Origin: a bacterium
Lineage (GTDB): Bacteria > Bacteroidota > Ignavibacteria > Kapaibacteriales > UBA7675
Assembly (NCBI GenBank): GCA_030430495.1
Contig: JAUIKM010000022.1
Span: 1-64,000 of the forward strand
Direction of reading: 5' to 3'
DNA length: 64,000 nucleotides
Shown here: piece after piece, positions 9,601-16,958 of the stretch
Numbering within the stretch: position 1 is the first letter of the stretch
How the letters are laid out: every line of letters begins with the position of its first letter
Program-made: the position numbers and the translations under genes
The notes under the pieces: generated by a model
Database searches by the model: none
What the model saw: only the letters and a program-made list of their open reading frames with translations
What the model was told of the DNA's origin: nothing

Positions 9601-10692
9601 GGTCACCAGACCGAGCTGCTCATCGTTGTCGTAGAATTTTTTATCCGTGCGCAGGAAGCCGTCTACGTCGACAGCCGGGCTTTCAAGGAAGTCAAAGCCG
9701 ATATAACCGAATCCGGCTCCGTTTTCACCGCGGTTGCCCTCGGACCATTGAACGGCCAGGTCAAGCGTGGGATCTTCTTCGTAGAAACGCGTCCGGTCGT
9801 TGTCGGCGCCATTGCGCTGGTTGGCGCGCGGCGCGATGTCCATGTCCATGGCGGGAGCCATGAAACACTCGAACAAGGTGTCCTGCGAACGGTTGATGAT
9901 TTTGTAGGACAGGAACATGAAGTCCTTGTAGTCCCCAAAACCCCAGGAGTAAATGGTCTGTTCAAAGTCGAGGCGCATCGGATAACCGCGACGACGGCGC
10001 GATTCGCGACCGCCTTCATACAGCGTCAGGTCCGTGTCTTTAAACACGCTGACGATGTCTTCCTGCGAGATGAAAGCCGGACCTTTCGGATAGACGTCGC
10101 GACTGCGATCATCGACCTCGTAGATGTAGCTACCCAGGTAGCGGTCGCGCTTCAGCGTTTCATTCGCTTCGGTGTCCCAGATCGGCCAGTTCGGGCCGTC
10201 ACCGGCGTCAAAAGGCTCGCCAGTCGAAAGATCGAAGTCCGTCGAGAAATACGTGCGGTATTTCGCGACGTTATCCGCGTCGTTGATGATGCCGTCGCCG
10301 TCCTGGATGCGGCCGGGCGACATCCAGGAGAGACCGGAGTTCGGGTTGTAGGAGATAACGACAAGTTTGCTGAGGTCGGTTGCGCCCTCAAGGCGTTTCA
10401 GCGCTGCAAACCAGACACCGCCGCCAAAGATGTAGGCGTTGTTGCTGTTGCGCGGCCAGAAACCGCCACCGGAGTTACCGGACACGTTCAGACCGAAGAT
10501 ACCGTAGTTGGTCGTGTAGAACTGGATGTTGCTGATCGTGTTCTGTTGCAGATCGAAGAGCGAACCCCGACGCTGTATCTGATCGCCGGTACCCTTCTTC
10601 GTGCTGACGGCCGTAGCGGCCAGTGCGGATTCGGCCATGAAGCCGAATACGACGAGGGCCAGGGCAGTCGTCAGAAGTTTGAAAGTTTTCAT
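6649..10692 (-). CDS. Very large secreted protein with T9SS/FlgD-like C-terminal domain
   Basis: 1347 residues. The ATG at 10692 was chosen because it begins a clear signal peptide (MKTFKLLTTALALVVFGF, cleaved near ALAA); a frame 13 codons longer would bury it. The body has no enzyme motif I recognise but contains many short Asp/Gly-rich loops, for example DGDGI near residue 130 and GDDNGDGVV near 720, suggesting calcium-binding turns. The last 100 residues match the T9SS type A / FlgD-like Ig domain: VVPNPYV, YFTHLPQECTIKIYTINGDL, WDLLSDGRQ. It sits between a TonB-dependent receptor and a PorV-like gene. Likely exported to the surface; function unknown. Confidence 0.8.
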   Translation of the reverse strand: MKTFKLLTTALALVVFGFMAESALAATAVSTKKGTGDQIQRRGSLFDLQQNTISNIQFYTTNYGIFGLNVSGNSGGGFWPRNSNNAYIFGGGVWFAALKRLEGATDLSKLVVISYNPNSGLSWMSPGRIQDGDGIINDADNVAKYRTYFSTDFDLSTGEPFDAGDGPNWPIWDTEANETLKRDRYLGSYIYEVDDRSRDVYPKGPAFISQEDIVSVFKDTDLTLYEGGRESRRRRGYPMRLDFEQTIYSWGFGDYKDFMFLSYKIINRSQDTLFECFMAPAMDMDIAPRANQRNGADNDRTRFYEEDPTLDLAVQWSEGNRGENGAGFGYIGFDFLESPAVDVDGFLRTDKKFYDNDEQLGLVTFRNWVIQNDPTGDEERYDFMAAQIRDGDSDAGDKRFLMATGPFNLRPGDTATVVVGLIIGSASTDAARRTVPDGSEEDLAELVRKDKFAQTVYDDNFRAPVPPVANRLQWQPLDNGMIVTWDSLSELSVDSLEDGLDFFGYRLYRARRLDLDTFSVSQESPSLEYSRGKGPLGWKEIASFTVPAPFLKKPIDGVLSYNPRTELAPQIDSIVVLGLDEASRTYQVARFGNGLFPAITIPQGGTVPVWVEAYDDPNWNTNGFLPIPTGDWYSFFRSIDESGNGAQQLRDIFIGTVEVSPGENLPGVNDEGVADSLYQFIRRGTGVVTFADIGDRLDAKEYVITLMDSVTSGFRFIDVGDDNGDGVVTETDDIATTEKLINNVDYFYSMLAFDEGDFNQGTPGKFNSRIRGRNQIATLPLAPRARKDANIEFIITPEDSVLLGGLYNFRLDVLDYERLAQLYSGHTFEVTFEPVWLGVSLVFRDADGTNERRYDNTGLYARDITIRDMTEDRVVASYPAYNFNGRNSFILGSYSENGAAYVATDTLSVGVQDVTNATVLSRGGAFNTRDTRWRPDQFVGGTFAFGFDHFMQQYGGNYRAFDATIVNGDANANVTFSDQVALMQLGQGGRFESFNNGPGIYEVEFLPGGSGERVDVTVNQSGGQTETHTFELSWLTMRVRNVIAYDRPVSQTESVEVSYPGEMEHQSIALPSQYFTIDLTTGQPDTADAPYPDPRLVDVGNFNLSAYGWVDGRESDRLIDRRNQAACENTGCPVGTQGRYYLSATSIDGQHTIDFTHFFVVGGVEFGIDFANKRGRRSSDSWEGIENAPTVDFEAGDIVRFSTFGGGLGLPLPGAKVQFKINEMLPELSEFTDGLLEQVKVVPNPYVVTHIGQPTTDQGKIYFTHLPQECTIKIYTINGDLIRTIDHVDGASGEESGTRAFAVWDLLSDGRQRVGSQTLVAHVEAPNGASTIVKFSVVTGGFRNVAR

Positions 10693-10752
10693 GCGTTGAT
10701 GTTCTCTATGGTTAATGTTGATGATTATCAATCCATCCTGCTGTCAGAGAAA

Positions 10753-10783
10753 GGCGGCCGCGACTGTGTGAGCGGCGGCCGCC
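10753..10783 (-). terminator. Possible terminator after the TonB-dependent receptor gene
   Basis: A GC-only stem, GGCGGCCGC (10753-10761) / GCGGCCGCC (10775-10783), followed on the minus strand by TTTCTC. It lies 14 bases past the receptor stop. The short T tract makes it weak, so partial read-through into the next gene is plausible. Confidence 0.55.
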
Positions 10784-10796
10784 GCGGGCTTCCAGA

Positions 10797-13700
10797 TCAG
10801 AAGTACAGGATCAGGCCGAAGCTCACCGTGCGCGGGTACTGATAGTTGCCGCGCAGTGATTGGAAGTCGGATACGAATTGCTGGTACGACTGGAACTTCT
10901 CTTCCTGCGTGATAACACCGTCCAGGTTGACATCCGACTCTACGTTGTAGAGGCGATTGCCGAAGGAGTCGTACTGATCGGCACGCGCAGCGCGCGGGTC
11001 GGCACCTGCGTCGCGGTAGAATTCCACCGACGAGAAGTCGCCGACTTTGCGATCCAGAACGTTGCCGTCGTTGTCCGGGCTGCCCGTACGCGCATAGTAG
11101 CGGGTTGCCACTGTGCGGTTCGTGATGTTGAACACGTCGACAAACAGCGTCAGGCGCGTGTTGCCGAGGCCTTCGCCGAACAGATCTTTCAACGGAATGT
11201 CGCGCTGGATGCGCGTGTCGATGCGCCAGAAATCAGGCTGGCGCTCGCCGTTGTATTCGCCGATTTGCTCGCCGGCGCGGTTGAGGCGCGTGTACGGCGT
11301 ACCCGAGGAATAATCACCAGTGAACGTCAGACGCGTGTGCTCGAGCACTTTAAGACCGCCGATCGTCGGACCTTCACCGTCACGCCAGATCAGATCCAGC
11401 GAGGAATTGATGCGATGGCGGATGTCGAAGCTCAGGTAGTATTCCGTCAGCGGGAAGGTGCGCAGGCTATCCGTAAAACCGTCGGTACCGCCCGTTACGA
11501 TGAGCGAGTAGTTGGTACCGGTGGCGGACGACGTTCCGCGCGACTGTGACAGCGTGTAGTTGGCCGAGAAACCAATATTGTCATTCACCGGCAGTTTGCG
11601 ATAGGTCAGCTCGATACCGCGCGAGTTGCCGTATTCAGCAACCGAGTAGACCGAGTACGGCACCGGCGTCGCCGGGACGTAGGTGATACCGGTCATGTTG
11701 AACATGTCGCGGTAATACGCTGTGACGTCGAACGCCATGTCGTCGGTAAACTGTCCGTTGTATGCAACCTGATAGGCTTTAACCGTTTGCGGCTCCAGGT
11801 TCGGCGTACCGATGATCTGGTTACCGCGCAGCAGGTCGGTGTTGAATGCATCGTAGAAGTTGTTGAATGTCGGACGCTGGTACTGAACCGTGTAGCTCAG
11901 GCTCAGGTTCGAGCGATCCGTCACCGGGTAAGCAACGCTCAGACGCGGGCTGACGCGGATGCGCGTCGGCGAATCTTCGAAGAACTCAGGCGCGCGAACT
12001 TTATCGACGATCGACACGAAGGAGTCGATGCGCGTGCGATATTCGGCGTTCGGAGCCATGAAGTCGAGGCGTACGCCCGGCGAAAAGATGATGCCTTTGT
12101 ACTTGATCTGATCCTGGATGTAAATAGCTCCATCCATCGGCTCATAGGGCTGCGAGGTCAGATCGCGTACGTCGGGATCTTCAGCGTAGAAGTTTCCGCC
12201 CCACTCCGACGTGTAGATGTCGTAAAAGGGTTGGTCGTTCCACGGCAGCGAGTTCTGGTGGCGCTCAAGCGAGAAGAGACGCATCTCAAAACCGGCTTTC
12301 AGCGTGTGATTGAAGTCGTTGATGTCGAAGATCGAGGTGTAGTTACCGTCGACCTGGAAGTACGTCGAAGTACGGAAGTCGAGCGCGCGCTGGTTGCCGT
12401 GCGTCACGAAGTAGTCGTCGCCGCCCGTGGTCAGCTGCTGCAGACCGTAGGGGTTGACGGTACCGGTGTTGTTTTCACCGCCTTCGATGTAACCCGTAAT
12501 CGGGTTGCGCACCGGACGAACGCCCGAGAGCATTCCGTCTTCCGTCAACGTTGTAGCTTCCGTCTCGGCAAAGTTGTCGAGAATGCGGTCCGGCTGGTTT
12601 TCAACAACGACGTTGCCTTCCGGATTCGTGAAGATCGTGACTTCGTCAACGGGCTCCCAGAGCTCAATGTTTCCGAGGATCGTCGGGTCGTCAAAGCTCT
12701 TGCGTTTGTTGATTTCCTGACGGCGCGAGTTCCACGAGAACGCCAGCTCGTAAAAGCTGCTGTTCGTGATCGTGTGACTCATACGAGCGTACAGCTGATT
12801 CAGCGACAGGTTGACGACGGCCTGCTTGGCCACGCGCTCCGGCACGTCATTCGTCGTGCCGTCGGGGAACAGAGCCGTATCGTCGACGTAAAGCCATTGC
12901 CAGGTCGAGGTTTCCAGCGACGTAGCGCCGTAGGTGCCTCCAAGTTGCAGGCGAATGTCATTCGTCAGACCAATGTCAAAACGACCGGTAACGTTGCGAA
13001 CCCACGATCCCTGGTCGGGACGCTGGCCGAGGTTGTTGCCGATCGGATCGTACACTTCAAGGCCTGCACCGCGGAATTCATCGGCAACGTAGCGACCCGA
13101 GATGTAGAACGTCGTTTTGTCGAGCGCCGGAATCGGACCGCCGACGCCAAATTCGTAGGTATTGCTGTTGCTGGCCTGCGCCTGTGCGCCGTTGTCGGCT
13201 TTGCCGTACAGCGCTTCGGCGTTGGTACGCCAGCGCGCGTGGCCTTCGTAGCGGTCGGTACGGCCGGCTTTCACCACAGTATTGACAACACCGCCGATGG
13301 CGTTGCCGTACTCCGCTCCGAGACCACCGGTCACAACTTCTACCTGCTCGGTCGCAAACGGGCTGATCGTCGGCTGATCGTTCAGGCCGACAGCGCCGCC
13401 GGCGCCGGAGAATTCATCGTTAACGTTAAAACCATTGATACGAACCTGCGTGTGCTCGGCACGCTGACCGCGGATATTAAATCCGCTGCCGCCGGCCTGA
13501 ACACCGGCCGAGCGCGTCACAGCGCCGGCGATGTTGTCCCGCGGAATCGATGTGGCCTGATCACTGCTGATCGCCCGCGAGGTCCCGATCTGGTCGTTCT
13601 TGACAAGAACATTGCGATCGGCAACAACGACAACGTCATCAGTGGTAACACCCTCGGGCATCATGTTGACGTTGATTTTAGTCGTCTGGTCCGGGTTGAC

Positions 13701-13970
13701 CGTTACGTTGGTTTTTTCGTACGGGGTATAACCAATATTGGTCACGTCCACGGTGTAAGTGCCTGCTTCGACCTTGACGATACGAAACTTGCCATCCACC
13801 CCCGCAACTGCTCCCTGAGATGTGCCACGCAAACGCACTGTGGCGCCCGGCAGCGGCTTGCCATCCTGCTGGTTCACAACCGTACCTTCGAGCACACCGT
13901 AAATACTGGCATAGCTCAGCGACGGTACGAAGAGGACGGCAACAACCAGGATGAGTAACCTTTGCAGCAT
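10797..13970 (-). CDS. TonB-dependent outer-membrane receptor with CarboxypepD_reg-like N-terminus
   Basis: 1057 residues. The ATG at 13970 follows a GGAG box and opens a signal peptide (MLQRLLILVVAVLFVP). Residues about 25-105 form a carboxypeptidase-regulatory-like beta-sandwich (GTVVNQQDGKPLPGATV, then GKFRIVKVEAGTYTVDV). The plug follows at about 120-260, with the signature pieces IPRDNIAGAV, FNIRGQRAEHTQVRINGF and EVVTGGLGAEYGNAIGGVV. The rest is a 22-strand-type barrel ending in a terminal Phe (FGLILYF). Such receptors import large substrates using TonB energy. There is no SusD partner, so this is not a standard polysaccharide locus. It is first in a surface module with a secreted protein and a PorV-like protein. 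Confidence 0.93.
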   Translation of the reverse strand: MLQRLLILVVAVLFVPSLSYASIYGVLEGTVVNQQDGKPLPGATVRLRGTSQGAVAGVDGKFRIVKVEAGTYTVDVTNIGYTPYEKTNVTVNPDQTTKINVNMMPEGVTTDDVVVVADRNVLVKNDQIGTSRAISSDQATSIPRDNIAGAVTRSAGVQAGGSGFNIRGQRAEHTQVRINGFNVNDEFSGAGGAVGLNDQPTISPFATEQVEVVTGGLGAEYGNAIGGVVNTVVKAGRTDRYEGHARWRTNAEALYGKADNGAQAQASNSNTYEFGVGGPIPALDKTTFYISGRYVADEFRGAGLEVYDPIGNNLGQRPDQGSWVRNVTGRFDIGLTNDIRLQLGGTYGATSLETSTWQWLYVDDTALFPDGTTNDVPERVAKQAVVNLSLNQLYARMSHTITNSSFYELAFSWNSRRQEINKRKSFDDPTILGNIELWEPVDEVTIFTNPEGNVVVENQPDRILDNFAETEATTLTEDGMLSGVRPVRNPITGYIEGGENNTGTVNPYGLQQLTTGGDDYFVTHGNQRALDFRTSTYFQVDGNYTSIFDINDFNHTLKAGFEMRLFSLERHQNSLPWNDQPFYDIYTSEWGGNFYAEDPDVRDLTSQPYEPMDGAIYIQDQIKYKGIIFSPGVRLDFMAPNAEYRTRIDSFVSIVDKVRAPEFFEDSPTRIRVSPRLSVAYPVTDRSNLSLSYTVQYQRPTFNNFYDAFNTDLLRGNQIIGTPNLEPQTVKAYQVAYNGQFTDDMAFDVTAYYRDMFNMTGITYVPATPVPYSVYSVAEYGNSRGIELTYRKLPVNDNIGFSANYTLSQSRGTSSATGTNYSLIVTGGTDGFTDSLRTFPLTEYYLSFDIRHRINSSLDLIWRDGEGPTIGGLKVLEHTRLTFTGDYSSGTPYTRLNRAGEQIGEYNGERQPDFWRIDTRIQRDIPLKDLFGEGLGNTRLTLFVDVFNITNRTVATRYYARTGSPDNDGNVLDRKVGDFSSVEFYRDAGADPRAARADQYDSFGNRLYNVESDVNLDGVITQEEKFQSYQQFVSDFQSLRGNYQYPRTVSFGLILYF

Positions 13971-14506
13971 AGGTCCAGCTCCTTCAGTAAATAAATGAAC
14001 GCCGCCGATTCGGAGTATCACTCGAGGCTGCGGCCAGGACGTTCAATGGTTCATTGAAATATGTCTGTATGTTTTTCTCTGAGTTTTTTTGGCGGTTTTT
14101 TTTGAAACCGCACCGAAACTTCGCGCGTACCATTGCGTCATTATTGGCACAATTGCGGCCCACCAGAGCGCATCAATACTCAATCGGCACAACGCAATGC
14201 CGGTTCAGTACTCGCGAAACTCCAGCGTAGACAATGCCCTTTACCAAAAGGTTACATTGCGACAACCACTTCGCGCAGCACTGAAACCACACATAATCAC
14301 ACCATCTCCGTGGGCTCTTCATCAACGGAAACGGCTCAGAAATTCTGGTTCACTTCTTCTTCATGCGGCGTTAAAAAACGCGAAAGATAGACAAGAAAGC
14401 GCAAATAATGAACTTTCTTTTGACTTGACAGGCAGTGGAAGTGTTGTAGCCGGCCGCCTGAACGGTCGCGAACCGCCCCTGGTTCCCGCCTGGCGCCAAA
14501 TTTACA
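13971..14506. other. Gene-free stretch upstream of the TonB receptor gene
   Basis: About 536 bases between the receptor start and the stop of the next minus-strand gene. No credible coding frame. The receptor promoter should lie here; A/T tracts occur at 14070-14105 and one perfect dyad at 14042-14058. No intrinsic terminator was recognised for the gene ending at 14507. Confidence 0.5.
14042..14058. promoter_or_regulatory. Inverted repeat TTCAATG-GTT-CATTGAA, possible operator
   Basis: A perfect 7-bp dyad with a 3-base centre, 72 bases upstream of the TonB-receptor ATG. Size and spacing suit binding of a dimeric regulator. Only position and symmetry support this. Confidence 0.35.
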
Positions 14507-16330
14507 TCAGCGTGCAATGGTAATGCCGATACCGCTCCGGGATTGACCGTCCGATATCGTGCAGTAATATACTCCGTCCGGAAGCTGAAAATTTTCCAGC
14601 GACAGCGCCAGGTCCGTTTGTCCGGCTTCGATGCGTCCTTCGTACAGCGTCCCGATCATGCGGCCGATGCGATCAAACAGTTCCACGCGCACGGCAGCGC
14701 CGCGTTGTGCATTCACGCGTAACGTGCACTCAGACGGCACTGGGTTCGGGAACACCTCCAGATCGTAGGGCTGAACCGCCGCACGCAGCGTCGGCGAATC
14801 CACCGAAGCTATCACGTCGCTGAGCTCATCGGCAGGAAAACGCAGGATTATAACCGAGTCCAGCTCGGGAGCTTCGCCGTCCAGGCGCAGACCCGGACGG
14901 TCGCCCTGTTGCCAGGCGATGTACAGGTGTTCATCCACAAATCCGGCAATCGAACCGTACAGGCAGTCCTGGCCTTCGGGCGTAAGATCCTGAGCCACCG
15001 ACCATTCGCCGGGATTGATTTCGCGCGTCACATAAACGTGACCGTAGAGCGCATCTTCTATCGAACCGCCGTCGCGGTTCAACGTCGTCATGTCGCCGTT
15101 TTTCACGGAGGTGTAAACACAATATGCTTTGTTGTCGGCGTCGAATGCCAGCTGCGGAAAGCGAGTGTAGTTCGTAGCTGCGGCAGTTTCAACAAAAACG
15201 CCCTCGCCGTTCCACAACTCGCCGGCCGGTCGGCCGATCTGCGTGTAGCCGTTTTCGCCGGCTATTTTGTGAGCCAGTCCATACTTGCCGAAGGCCGTCG
15301 TATCCACGTAGATCGTGTCGCGTCCGTCGCGCACAATTTCGCCGCCGTTGCGCGATCCCACGCCCGACACATAAACGCGCAGAAGTGGAAACACGACGTG
15401 AATGCGCCCCGCGCCGTCAATATTGACGTCGATGTCCGCGCCGGGTGCAAATACGGTGTCGCTGACAAAAGCCGCCTGCCCCTGAACGTTGCCGCGGTCG
15501 TTGAGACGTGTAAACGTCGGTTCCATCAGCGTCGTCAGGTTCTGCCAGCTTTGGCCGTTATCGCTGGAGCGACGCATGTGCAGACGGAAAAAGCGGTCCA
15601 TGTACACCAGCACGGCATCGTTATCACGCGCGTCAAATGCCAGAGCGTCAAATTCGAGCATGCGCGGTCCGGCGCCGTCCGGCGCAGCTGAACTCGTCAG
15701 GGCCTGCTCAGTCGTCCAGTTCGAGCCTTCGTCATTCGATTGCACGTAGTAAATATGCCGCGCTTTGGAACCCGAAACATAGGTGTAAACCATGTGCGTG
15801 CGGTCCTGCGCCCCAACGGCGGAACGCGGGAAGAAGGTGGAAAGCGGCGCGGCGGGAAGCGTCTGGAACGATTCTTCGCGCAGCTTGCTGTTTTTCGAGA
15901 ATTGTGCCGGCGTGTGTGAGGAAATTCCGACCGTTCCGTCGGAATATACGGCCATATCAGGCCAGCCGGCATTGGCGAACTCAACGCGCTGCCAGTCGCT
16001 GATGCGCTCCATCGCATCGTCCGTCAGATCGTAGAGCGTGTAGTAGCTGCCGCGCGAATCACTGCCCTGCTCATCAACCGCGCCCATCCAGACGAGGCGC
16101 AGCAAGTCCTGGTCGGCGCTGTAGTCGAGTCTGTAAGAAAGGGAGTGTTGTGTCTGCCGGTGAAAGTAGGTGTGTCCCGCTGAAACAGTGCGTTTCTCGG
16201 CCAGGAGTGCGTCGCCTGTTTCCTTGGCAAAACCGCCGACGGGTTCGGCGCTGAAAACGAGCATAAATGTCAAAGCCGACAGCGCCGCCAGGCCGAAGAC
16301 GGGCGCCAGACGCATTTCAGATGTTGTCAT
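14507..16330 (-). CDS. Secreted sialidase-like (Asp-box) protein with T9SS sorting domain
   Basis: 607 residues; the ATG at 16330 (MTTSEMRLAPVFG) opens the signal sequence, longer alternatives do not. The central part resembles BNR/Asp-box beta-propellers: SNDEGSNW and SSDNGQSW match the S-x-D-x-G-x-x-W Asp box. Clear sialidase catalytic residues were not identified, so the name describes fold only. The last 80 residues are a T9SS type A sorting domain (DLEVFPNPVPSECTLRV, then VELFDRIGRMI and GVYYCTI). It is divergent from another Asp-box T9SS protein at 16959. It probably reaches the cell surface or medium through T9SS. Confidence 0.82.
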   Translation of the reverse strand: MTTSEMRLAPVFGLAALSALTFMLVFSAEPVGGFAKETGDALLAEKRTVSAGHTYFHRQTQHSLSYRLDYSADQDLLRLVWMGAVDEQGSDSRGSYYTLYDLTDDAMERISDWQRVEFANAGWPDMAVYSDGTVGISSHTPAQFSKNSKLREESFQTLPAAPLSTFFPRSAVGAQDRTHMVYTYVSGSKARHIYYVQSNDEGSNWTTEQALTSSAAPDGAGPRMLEFDALAFDARDNDAVLVYMDRFFRLHMRRSSDNGQSWQNLTTLMEPTFTRLNDRGNVQGQAAFVSDTVFAPGADIDVNIDGAGRIHVVFPLLRVYVSGVGSRNGGEIVRDGRDTIYVDTTAFGKYGLAHKIAGENGYTQIGRPAGELWNGEGVFVETAAATNYTRFPQLAFDADNKAYCVYTSVKNGDMTTLNRDGGSIEDALYGHVYVTREINPGEWSVAQDLTPEGQDCLYGSIAGFVDEHLYIAWQQGDRPGLRLDGEAPELDSVIILRFPADELSDVIASVDSPTLRAAVQPYDLEVFPNPVPSECTLRVNAQRGAAVRVELFDRIGRMIGTLYEGRIEAGQTDLALSLENFQLPDGVYYCTISDGQSRSGIGITIAR

Positions 16331-16958
16331 TCGAATGTAAACTCCGATCCGACTGTCTTTCGATCTTCCCACTGTTTGTCAGCTTGCGTGCCGAATACAG
16401 CGGCGCGACTTTGTGGTGCCTGCCGCTCCGCACACCTTGAGAATCCGGCAGCGTGCCACATCCTCAGCGGATACACCAGAGTTCACGAAATTCCTAAAAT
16501 TTTCCTTAAGAAAAAAGCTCTTTACATTTCGCTGCACCGGAACTTCGTCGTCAGCTGCGTGGTTCCGCCCCTGGCACGCTCCGGCGCAGGTGAACTGTCA
16601 ACGACGCAAGGGACGCTTTGTTTGTCCCCGCCCGGTCCGCCTGAATGCACGACCGCGAGCAATAAAATTCGTGCGGGGTGAAACCAAATCGGGCTCAGCA
16701 TAATCATATTGGGACGCAGGTCCGCCGAACTCCCAAGTGTTTGATGGAGAGCGGAAATATGTATAATTTATGGGTTAACGATTTTTTGCGATCGTGCTAA
16801 GTTGCATTTCGGAAAGCGCCGCATTCCCGTTTGCGGGACCGCGACGCGAACGAAACGAAGGTTTGCCCGGCGGCTTTTTTTCAGCGGCCAACAACACTAC
16901 GACACTACATCTTTGGTTTCCTAAACTTCATTATTTCTCTTCTTTGGAGCGTGGTTAT
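16331..16958. other. Divergent promoter region between two T9SS cargo genes
   Basis: About 628 bases without a convincing gene. The right half is A/T-rich. A TATAAT hexamer lies at 16762-16767 with TTGATG at 16741-16746 (15-base spacer), oriented toward the plus-strand gene but about 190 bases from its ATG, implying a long leader. No repeats or riboswitch-like fold were recognised. Confidence 0.45.

Noticed and set aside
11787-13958. 723-codon plus-strand frame opposite the TonB receptor gene
   Set aside because: Shadow frame created by biased codon use in a strongly supported receptor gene; composition is Val/Arg/Ala-rich without domain features.
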